The position numbers and the translations under genes were made by a program. This document shows positions 23,451-29,360 of a DNA stretch of 30,358 nt, one piece after another. A model generated the notes under the pieces. The model was not told the DNA's origin. It saw only the letters and a list, made by a program, of their open reading frames with translations, and searched no databases. This stretch comes from JALHNF01 sp039809305 (lineage in GTDB: Bacteria > Patescibacteriota > Minisyncoccia > Phycocordibacterales > UBA5272), in contig JBDHUT010000001.1 in NCBI GenBank assembly GCA_039809305.1, forward strand, positions 1 through 30,358, written 5' to 3'. Positions within the stretch are counted from its first letter, which is position 1, and each line of letters begins with the position of its first letter.

Positions 23451-23891
23451 CTATCGCTCGCAAATCTCTTTCAATTTCAAAAGCGCTTTTGGCCAACTTT
23501 CATTGAACATTTCCCCCCATTCTTCTGGCACCCCTAAATCCACTTTTACCTCTGTCTCACTTCCCATACCAACAAACGCATAATTTTCATGACTTGGCGC
23601 CCACGCCTTCACCGCATCACTTTCTGTATCTATTACCCCATTAGCATCAATCATGCCTAAGTGTCGAATAGATACAAATTCATTTGGCTTATTTTCCGCA
23701 ATTTCTGAATACATTCCACCTCCCCTTGCAGACAAAAATTTTATTGTACTTCCCTCTGTCCAGTCACCTTCATAATATGAAGTTGGTTCAAAAGCGGCTG
23801 TCCATTCTTTATACGTATCAAGCGCAAGCATCGTTTTATAGACTTTTTCTACAGGAGCATTAATGGTGATTGAAAAATTGAGAGTCTTCAT
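23451..23891 (-). CDS. SRPBCC-fold protein (polyketide cyclase/AHSA1-like)
   Basis: 146 residues. The start MKTLNFSITINAPVEKVYKTM and KEWTAAFEP are typical of the SRPBCC (START-like) fold, which builds a deep pocket for hydrophobic ligands. The C-terminal helix ESWPKALLKLKEICE closes the pocket in relatives. Ligand unknown. It stands in a row of small accessory genes and has 31 bases between it and the DUF1801 gene. Confidence 0.85.
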   Translation of the reverse strand: MKTLNFSITINAPVEKVYKTMLALDTYKEWTAAFEPTSYYEGDWTEGSTIKFLSARGGGMYSEIAENKPNEFVSIRHLGMIDANGVIDTESDAVKAWAPSHENYAFVGMGSETEVKVDLGVPEEWGEMFNESWPKALLKLKEICER

Positions 23892-23922
23892 ATGTTTAAT
23901 TATATCACCAAAAACCTGAGTA

Positions 23923-24303
23923 CTACTTATTTACTTTTTTCTTAGCCATATTTTCCTTCACTCGAAACACCACTATCTTTTCTATCAAATCATATGGGAT
24001 GGGCTCTGTTATCGGAAACTGCACTGATCCTTTTGCACCTTTGTACTTTGATAATTCTTTTTTGAATGCGGTGTTTCCCGAAGGTGTTGCGTAAAATCCA
24101 ATATGGCTTTTCCAAGCAGCAAAATGAACTAAGTTTTTGCCATTTAGTTTAAATGTCGGCATTTGATAGCTAATAGTCTCCACTGCCTCAGGTGCCGCTT
24201 TGCGAATTGCCGTACGAACCTTTTGTAAGATTTTTTGGATGTCTGAAGGGAAAGACTGGATGTAGTTGTCTATTGTTTGGGGGAGTTTTTGAGAGGTGGG
24301 CAT
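23923..24303 (-). CDS. DUF1801 family protein (YdhG-like)
   Basis: 126 residues. Family features are YIQSFPSDIQKILQKVRTAIRKAAPEA near the start, ETISYQMPTFKLNGK and FAAWKSHIGFY in the middle, and KGSVQFPITEPIPYDLI near the end. The fold is iron-chaperone/frataxin-like in related proteins, but the role of this branch is not established. Fifteen bases after the HIT gene. Confidence 0.9.
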   Translation of the reverse strand: MPTSQKLPQTIDNYIQSFPSDIQKILQKVRTAIRKAAPEAVETISYQMPTFKLNGKNLVHFAAWKSHIGFYATPSGNTAFKKELSKYKGAKGSVQFPITEPIPYDLIEKIVVFRVKENMAKKKVNK

Positions 24304-24318
24304 AACCGTAAATTTAAT

Positions 24319-24672
24319 TTATTCATTAAAAGATTGTTTTGCTTCTCCTGAAACAAGATGGAAATGAAGATGTTGAGATTCCTGAAAAGTGCCACCGTTT
24401 GTAATGATTTTGTAATTACTTTCAGCAAAACCTTTTTCTTTTATAATATTTTGAGCAACTTCAAAAATCTCTTGAATAAGACTCATATCTTCAACCTCTA
24501 CAAATCTTGTTACATGTTGTTTTGGAATAATAACAATATGTACCGTCCAGTTCGGTTTTGTATGATAATAAGCAAGAACTCGTTCTGTTTCTCTCACTTT
24601 TTCTACATTGATTTTATTATTTAAAACAAAGTCACAGTAAAAATCTTTTGTTGGCAGTGATTCGTTTTCCAT
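24319..24672 (-). CDS. HIT-family nucleotide-binding protein
   Basis: 117 residues with the histidine triad QHLHFHLVSG (His101, 103, 105) and WTVHIVIIPKQHV upstream. Such proteins hydrolyse or transfer nucleoside phosphates from dinucleotides or nucleoside phosphoramidates. Single-domain and of normal length. Seven bases after the RibD-like gene. Confidence 0.93.
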   Translation of the reverse strand: MENESLPTKDFYCDFVLNNKINVEKVRETERVLAYYHTKPNWTVHIVIIPKQHVTRFVEVEDMSLIQEIFEVAQNIIKEKGFAESNYKIITNGGTFQESQHLHFHLVSGEAKQSFNE

Positions 24673-24679
24673 GTTTGAA

Positions 24680-25387
24680 TTAAATTACTTTTTCATTAAT
24701 AACATCATATTGTAAATGTATGTACGAATCATTGAGTACATCACACTTTACAAGCTTAAGTGCTTTAATCTTTAAAAGCTCCTCCGGGGTATGTAAAGAC
24801 TCTCCATCCATTAGTGTTGAAGTATCTTTTCCGCCGATTAGCACAGGGGCAACAACGACAGAAACATGATCTATCAAACCCTCTCGAACCCAAGAGGTAT
24901 TTAATGTTCCCCCACTCTGAATAGTAATACGCTCGATACCGTACTCTTGCTTAAATCTCTTTAACAAATCCCCTAGATCTATTCTGTCTTCGTATTTTAA
25001 AATCTCAATGTTAGGAAACTCTTCTTTTAGTTCAAAAGCAGGATGTTGAAAATTAGTCGTAATAATAAAAAGAGTTTTACTCTTTTTAGATAAATATATT
25101 GTTCCGTTTTTATTAAGATGAGGTTTGTTATCAATCACAATAAAGCTCACCTCACCTTTCTCTGGTTCTTCGTTTTTTTCGTTTATTCCGATTTTTTCAA
25201 AAACGCGACCAGAATTAAGTGAGTATAAATCTGTCCGCTGTTCAAGGTCATAGTATTGCTGGTTTCCCTCTCTAACACCATTGATCTTTTTTAAATCAGT
25301 ATCGATGTCCATAATGTCAGTATCTCCGGTAGATATTTTTCCATCTACAGACATCAACATAAACAGAGTGGTTTCAGGGCGGTTCAT
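24680..25387 (-). CDS. RibD C-terminal-like (dihydrofolate-reductase fold) reductase
   Basis: 235 residues. N-terminal FMLMSVDGKISTGD is the family's substrate-side motif, and the C-terminal IQSGGTLNTSWVREGLIDHVSVVVAPVLIGG is its NADPH-binding signature. It lacks the deaminase domain of bifunctional RibD, and no other riboflavin gene lies nearby, so it may act on pterins or another NADPH-dependent substrate. It overlaps the upstream small gene by 14 bases. Confidence 0.88.
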   Translation of the reverse strand: MNRPETTLFMLMSVDGKISTGDTDIMDIDTDLKKINGVREGNQQYYDLEQRTDLYSLNSGRVFEKIGINEKNEEPEKGEVSFIVIDNKPHLNKNGTIYLSKKSKTLFIITTNFQHPAFELKEEFPNIEILKYEDRIDLGDLLKRFKQEYGIERITIQSGGTLNTSWVREGLIDHVSVVVAPVLIGGKDTSTLMDGESLHTPEELLKIKALKLVKCDVLNDSYIHLQYDVINEKVI

Positions 25388-25616
25388 AGTCTACATTATA
25401 TATCAGGGTCACAAATAATGTTTCTAGATAAAAAGTCTTACCGCAATCGTCAAAATATAACCGTATATTTATAACAAAGTCTTTATTTGCAATATATTTT
25501 TTGATATACTTAAGAAGTATGAGAATACTTTCTAAGACATCGTTTATCTCTACTTTCTCAAAAGTTTTACTTATAAAACAAATATTATTGGTGTCAATAT
25601 TGATTTCTCTCTCCAT
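25374..25616 (-). CDS. Small hypothetical protein next to the RibD-like reductase
   Basis: 80 residues if read from the ATG at 25614-25616 (MEREINIDTNNICF). A start at 25652 would add twelve residues that merely translate the inverted repeat at 25611-25656. Residues about 35-52 (VLESILILLKYIKKYI) look helical, and two Cys are present. Its stop overlaps the reductase start by 14 bases, a sign of coupled translation. Codon use looks coding, but no family is recognised; start codon and reality of the gene are both uncertain. Confidence 0.5.
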   Translation of the reverse strand: MEREINIDTNNICFISKTFEKVEINDVLESILILLKYIKKYIANKDFVINIRLYFDDCGKTFYLETLFVTLIYNVDYEPP

Positions 25617-25656
25617 GACCGATAAAGTTCCCTCAGGAACTTTATCGGTCATGGAG
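25611..25656. repeat. Perfect 21-bp inverted repeat at the start of the accessory operon
   Basis: Arms 25611-25631 and 25636-25656 are exact complements around a four-base loop. Neither side has a T-tract, so it is not an ordinary terminator. Both candidate ATGs of the small gene lie in the arms, so folding would hide them. CTCCAT occurs again at 25673-25678, and a CCAGTATACTGG palindrome lies at 25660-25671. Confidence 0.85.
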
Positions 25657-25803
25657 TAACCAGTATACTGGGCTCCATATACCCCCTCTCTAGATATTTT
25701 TCGTGTTGCAATTAGACATTACAACTTGCATTAACTATTTTAGTTGAGCAAAAGATCCAAATATTACAGCTTCAGTACAAGGTTTCTTATTTTCTTAAAG
25801 CAA

Positions 25804-25935
25804 GAGACGGGGAGATTCGGTCACAAGTAAATTTCTTACAGAAATTTCTCGCGACCCCGCCTCCTTCGCCACAATTCGCTTTGCTCATATAGCGGCTTCA
25901 GTCCGGCTTTCGAATCTCTCACACAATCCCCGCTT
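25804..25935. repeat. Repeat unit carrying a copy of the tRNA-Ser 3' end
   Basis: GAGACGGGGAGATTCG at 25804-25819 is identical to 25983-25998, the 3' acceptor strand and T-arm of tRNA-Ser, in the same orientation. GAGATTCG returns inverted at 25911-25918, followed by TCCCCGC, so the unit is bounded by inverted copies. Inside is a hairpin AAATTTCT/AGAAATTT (25829-25847). The rest of the 25653-25803 gap holds nothing I can name. Confidence 0.6.
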
Positions 25936-25936
25936 G

Positions 25937-25977
25937 AAATGTAAAATCCACCTCGCAAAAAGGTGGATTTTACATTT
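25937..25977 (-). terminator. Hairpin terminator of tRNA-Ser
   Basis: A perfect 17-bp stem (AAATGTAAAATCCACCT and its complement) with a seven-base loop, starting one base beyond the CCA end of tRNA-Ser. The T-rich part lies within the 3' arm. Confidence 0.7.
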
Positions 25978-26069
25978 TGGCGGAGACGGGGAGATTCGAA
26001 CTCCCGAGACCCTTTGACAGGTCTGCCTCTTTAGCAAAGAGGTACATTCGACCGCTCTGACACGTCTCC
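25978..26069 (-). tRNA. tRNA-Ser (anticodon GCT)
   Basis: Class II tRNA of 92 nt with an encoded CCA. The acceptor GGAGACG pairs with CGTCTCC, the anticodon stem is CCTCT/AGAGG with loop TTGCTAA (anticodon GCT, reading AGU and AGC), the long variable arm is AGACC/GGTCT, and the T-arm is GGGAG TTCGAAT CTCCC. It is the only tRNA in the window with CCA in the DNA. Confidence 0.94.
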
Positions 26070-26123
26070 AATAAGAAGAAAAGTACCATATTTTAAGTCC
26101 GTTTCATAATACAAAAACTAGGA

Positions 26124-26129
26124 TACAAT
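26124..26129 (+). promoter_or_regulatory. Possible -10 element of the M3 peptidase gene
   Basis: TACAAT ends nine bases before the ATG at 26139, so transcription would begin within about three bases of the start codon and give a nearly leaderless message. The -35 (TTTCAT, 16 bases upstream) is weak. Confidence 0.4.
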
Positions 26130-26138
26130 AGCCTGCAT

Positions 26139-28115
26139 ATGCAACAATTTTTGAAACTCAATCTCAAAAAAGAATTCTCATGGGTGAACTGGAAAAAAGA
26201 AGAAATAGCGAAACTTCCTGAAACACTCGTCGCAACAAAGAAAGCACTTCTTGAAACAATCAAAAAAATCCCTCAAGAAAAAAGAACTTTTGAAAATACC
26301 ATTGGCGCACTCGAACGGGCTGACGAAGCCATTTCAGATGCTTTTTGTAGACTAGAAGTCCTCTTGAACGCTCACACAGAGAAAGATATTCGTGATGCGT
26401 GCGCAGAAGCAATCACAAAGCTCTCAAGCCTTACCACAGACATGATTTATGACGAAGACATTTACAAGGCCGTTGTTGAATACAAAACAGTAGGTACCCT
26501 TCCAAAAAAGGAATCAGACAAAAAGATACTCAAAGAAACACTCGATGCATACCGACGACTTGGTTTTGAACTTCCAAAAGAAAAGCGTGCAAAAGTGCAA
26601 AAGCTCTTCAAAGACCTCCAAACCACCACACAAATGTTTGATAGAAATATCAACGAATGGCGTGGGAGTATTCTTGTGTCAAAAGAAGAACTCGACGGCA
26701 CCCCACTTTCCTATCAAGAATCTCTTGAAAAAAAAGATGGGAAATATGTCGTAACTACCGACTACCCTTTCTTGAATCCATTCCTTACCTTCTCAAAAAG
26801 TGAAAAAAAACGAAAAGAACTGTGGACTATTGCCCAACAAAAAGGAGGCAAAGAAAATCTCGTCGTACTCAAAAAACTTCTCGCTATCCGAAAGCAAATT
26901 GCCACGCTCCTTGGGTACAAATCATGGGCACATTACCAGCTCGAGCAATACTTAGCAAAAACTCCGAAGAAAGCGCGCGAGACTATCATACAAGTACTCC
27001 GTGGTACAAAGAAGTCAAAAGACAGAGAAATGCAAGAGCTCAAAACGTACAAAAAGAAAGATTCGAAAGATACTTTGCAGCCGTGGGACATTGCCTACTA
27101 CGACAACAAAATTCGTCAAAGTAAATATAATGTTGACGAAAATGAACTTCGAGAACACTTCCCGCTTACTCACGTTATTCCAACCATGTTTTCAATTTTC
27201 GAAAACATTCTTGGCATTTCTTTTGTCAAAGCAAAAGGAATGCCTTCATGGCACGAAGATGTGTTTCAATATGAGATGACAGATGTAAAATCAAAAGAAG
27301 TTCTTGGATACCTTCTTCTCGACCTTTACCCACGAGCTGGAAAATATGGTCACGGTGCAGCGTTCCAAACAAGTGAGCCACGCAAAGATATGACAACAGG
27401 TTTACAAAAACCTCCAGTAGTAACACTTATGTGCAACTTTGCCAAGCCGGGAAAAGGCACTCTCTCACTCCTTTCTCGATATGATGTTGAAACTCTTTTC
27501 CATGAATTTGGCCATGCACTGCACCACCTTCTCTCTCGCGCAGAATACATTTCACAAAGTGGATTCAAAACAAAAATGGATTTTGTAGAAGCCCCTTCAC
27601 AGCTCCTTGAACACTGGTGTTGGGACACGAAAGTATTAGAAAAGCTCACTCAGCATTACAAAACCGGTAAACCACTTTCAAAAGAAAAAATTAAGGCGCT
27701 TGTTTCATCACAATACCATCTCGAAGGATACAGCTATACACGCCAAATGGTTCAGTCGCTCTTATCCCTTGATATTCACGAAACAAACGTCAGCGACGCA
27801 CAAAAACACTTCCAAACGCTTGCTAAAAAATATCTCGGCTTCACCTACCCATCATCATCGCTCTTCCCTGCAGGATTTGGACACTTAGGAAGCTATGCGG
27901 CGGGATACTATGTATACATTTATTCAAAAATATACTGCGATGACTTCGCCTCACTCTTTAAATTAAAAGGAATGGAAAATAAAGTAATTGGCGCGCGATA
28001 TAGAAAAGAAATTCTAGAGCAAGGAGCATTACGTGACGAAGACATTTCAGCAGAAGCGTTCTTGGGACGAAAAGTAAGTCCCGATGCACTCATCAAGGAA
28101 ATAAGTCAGAACTAA
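26139..28115 (+). CDS. M3 family zinc oligopeptidase (oligopeptidase A/Dcp-like)
   Basis: Cytosolic zinc endopeptidase or dipeptidyl peptidase that degrades short peptides left by larger proteases. 658 residues, close to the usual 680. The zinc site is HEFGH at 455-459 with the third ligand Glu484 in DFVEAPSQLLEHW. The substrate-side YPRAGKYGHGAAFQ and the C-terminal FGHLGSYAAGYYVYIYSK are also typical of the M3A branch. The first 450 residues are the helical lid that limits substrate size. No signal peptide. mscL follows 27 bases later in the same direction. Confidence 0.95.
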   Translation: MQQFLKLNLKKEFSWVNWKKEEIAKLPETLVATKKALLETIKKIPQEKRTFENTIGALERADEAISDAFCRLEVLLNAHTEKDIRDACAEAITKLSSLTTDMIYDEDIYKAVVEYKTVGTLPKKESDKKILKETLDAYRRLGFELPKEKRAKVQKLFKDLQTTTQMFDRNINEWRGSILVSKEELDGTPLSYQESLEKKDGKYVVTTDYPFLNPFLTFSKSEKKRKELWTIAQQKGGKENLVVLKKLLAIRKQIATLLGYKSWAHYQLEQYLAKTPKKARETIIQVLRGTKKSKDREMQELKTYKKKDSKDTLQPWDIAYYDNKIRQSKYNVDENELREHFPLTHVIPTMFSIFENILGISFVKAKGMPSWHEDVFQYEMTDVKSKEVLGYLLLDLYPRAGKYGHGAAFQTSEPRKDMTTGLQKPPVVTLMCNFAKPGKGTLSLLSRYDVETLFHEFGHALHHLLSRAEYISQSGFKTKMDFVEAPSQLLEHWCWDTKVLEKLTQHYKTGKPLSKEKIKALVSSQYHLEGYSYTRQMVQSLLSLDIHETNVSDAQKHFQTLAKKYLGFTYPSSSLFPAGFGHLGSYAAGYYVYIYSKIYCDDFASLFKLKGMENKVIGARYRKEILEQGALRDEDISAEAFLGRKVSPDALIKEISQN

Positions 28116-28142
28116 CAATTCTTGAGGTATACTTAAAACTAT

Positions 28143-28445
28143 ATGAAAGGATTTATTGATTTTGTTCGAACACAAGGCGTTGTCGGTTTAGCCGTTGGTC
28201 TTATTTTAGGTGGTGCGGTGTCAGAGCTTGTAAAATCTCTCATTGATAACCTTATCAACCCAGTTCTCGGACTTATTCTTGGATCAACTACAGGTCTCAA
28301 AGGCGCATCCTTCATGCTTGGAAGTGCAACTATTACCTATGGAGCATTTTTGAGCACACTTATCAACTTTACCGTAATTGCGTTTGTTGTTTATTTTGGA
28401 GTGAAGAAATTAAAACTCGACAAGCTCGACAAGCCAAAAGAGTAA
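28143..28445 (+). CDS. mscL: Large-conductance mechanosensitive channel, short form
   Basis: Emergency valve that opens under membrane tension. 100 residues against about 130-136. The N-terminal helix and pore helix are clear (FIDFVRTQGVVGLAVGLILGGA, then VKSLIDNLINPVLGLI), and the second membrane helix is at about 68-87 (FLSTLINFTVIAFVVYFGV). The loop between helices and the C-terminal bundle are reduced to a Lys-rich tail. A strong terminator follows. Confidence 0.92.
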   Translation: MKGFIDFVRTQGVVGLAVGLILGGAVSELVKSLIDNLINPVLGLILGSTTGLKGASFMLGSATITYGAFLSTLINFTVIAFVVYFGVKKLKLDKLDKPKE

Positions 28446-28463
28446 TCCTTAACACAAAAGAAC

Positions 28464-28488
28464 AACCCCGCTCGCTGCGGGGTTTTTT
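28464..28488 (+). terminator. Terminator after mscL
   Basis: AACCCCGC pairs with GCGGGGTT around a five-base loop and runs into six T. It separates the convergent mscL and lysozyme-fold genes. Confidence 0.88.
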
Positions 28489-28491
28489 GGT

Positions 28492-29076
28492 TTATGACTC
28501 CAATGACTGACTTTCTATACGGTCCATGATTTTCACCACTTCACGTACATAGGTCTTGATCACTGTTCCGTTATAGAAGTGAAGTTTCTCTTCTGATGTC
28601 TTACCCTTATAGTACATTTCTGTACGTGGGTTTTCACCAGCGAGATTTCGAGCAAGAGTTTCGATAGCCTCTTCGAAGTTATCGAACTTAATCTTACACG
28701 ATCCCCACCCAAACGGATTGTTGTAACATGCAAACTTACCACCTGTTGTTTCTCGCATACCGATCGCTGGAATGAGTCGCCAGTCAAGATTATACTTGTC
28801 CGCCACCTCAACCATAAATTCAGCATGCTCAGCAAGGGGTAGATTCCATGTTCCGAAGTATGCCTCGATACGCTCCGCACGAGTATCCACTACTTCCGGT
28901 ACAGAAATAGTTTCTGTTGCCTGAGCAAAGATACCTTTAGGGGTACCGATTGATACCACGGTAGCAAATGTAGGAGTCTCTACTTTCGTATCCGATATGA
29001 TCGCACTAGGATTTGCAACCGCAAACAAAGGAAAGATTGCAAGAACCCGCACTGCTTGTATTGTTTTAGTTTTCAT
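28492..29076 (-). CDS. Secreted lysozyme-fold protein (probable peptidoglycan hydrolase)
   Basis: 194 residues. The N-terminus (MKTKTIQAVRVLAIFPLFAVANPS) is a signal peptide, followed by a linker to about 65. The domain from about 68 has LAEHAEFMVEVADKYNLDWRLIPAIG then MRETTGGK, where Glu109 is in the place of the catalytic acid of lysozyme-like enzymes, and CYNNPFGWGSC, whose two Cys may pair. NFEEAIETLARNL and FYNGTVIKTYV near the end also recur in glucosaminidase or transglycosylase relatives. Cutting of glycan strands is inferred. It has its own promoter and a long structured leader, so expression is probably controlled after initiation. Confidence 0.82.
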   Translation of the reverse strand: MKTKTIQAVRVLAIFPLFAVANPSAIISDTKVETPTFATVVSIGTPKGIFAQATETISVPEVVDTRAERIEAYFGTWNLPLAEHAEFMVEVADKYNLDWRLIPAIGMRETTGGKFACYNNPFGWGSCKIKFDNFEEAIETLARNLAGENPRTEMYYKGKTSEEKLHFYNGTVIKTYVREVVKIMDRIESQSLES

Positions 29077-29215
29077 CGTGTAACGGTATGTGCTCCGTAA
29101 AACGCCATGGTTGTAGCCCTGATTTACCGAACGAGATGCCTCTTTTAAGGAAGCAAGACTTCTTGTAGTCTCAGAAATTTAAAGGCCTATAACTTACGCT
29201 ATAGGCACAGGACTA
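29077..29215 (-). promoter_or_regulatory. Structured leader RNA before the lysozyme-fold gene (riboswitch-like)
   Basis: About 139 nt lie between the predicted transcription start and the ATG, with no reading frame of note. Folding elements visible on the minus strand are: a 9-bp hairpin GCCTATAGC/GTTATAGGC with a GTAA tetraloop (29185-29206); AGACT/AGTCT (29156-29171); GAG/CTC near 29133-29142; and CGGTA/TACCG (29084-29129) enclosing a competing GTAAA/TTTAC pair and CCATGG. I could not match it to a known riboswitch class. Confidence 0.5.
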
Positions 29216-29221
29216 AAAAGT

Positions 29222-29250
29222 AATATAGCAAACTATTCAATAAAAGTCAA
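29222..29250 (-). promoter_or_regulatory. Promoter of the leader RNA and lysozyme-fold gene
   Basis: On the minus strand TTGACT (29245-29250), a 17-base spacer and TATATT (29222-29227). It is one of the two best promoter matches in the window and puts the start at about 29215. Confidence 0.65.
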
Positions 29251-29279
29251 GCTTTTTAGCGTCCAAAACAGCTCTGAAT

Positions 29280-29318
29280 AAGTAAAAATATCCTTATAAA
29301 ATAAGGGTATTTTTACTT
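29280..29318 (-). terminator. Terminator after secA
   Basis: An 18-bp stem with one G-T pair and loop of three (arms 29280-29297 and 29301-29318). It is AT-rich with an internal run of T, 43 bases beyond the secA stop. Confidence 0.7.
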
Positions 29319-29360
29319 AAACTCATAATGACTCATTATTACCTTTTTAATAGGTTTTCT

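Noticed and set aside
25617..25652. Twelve-codon extension of the small gene at 25374
   Set aside because: The codons are simply the inverted repeat; the ATG at 25616 gives a more natural start, though this is not certain.
29077..29215. Assignment of the leader to the c-di-AMP (ydaO) or GEMM riboswitch class
   Set aside because: The context is suggestive but I could not find the conserved core sequences of either class.
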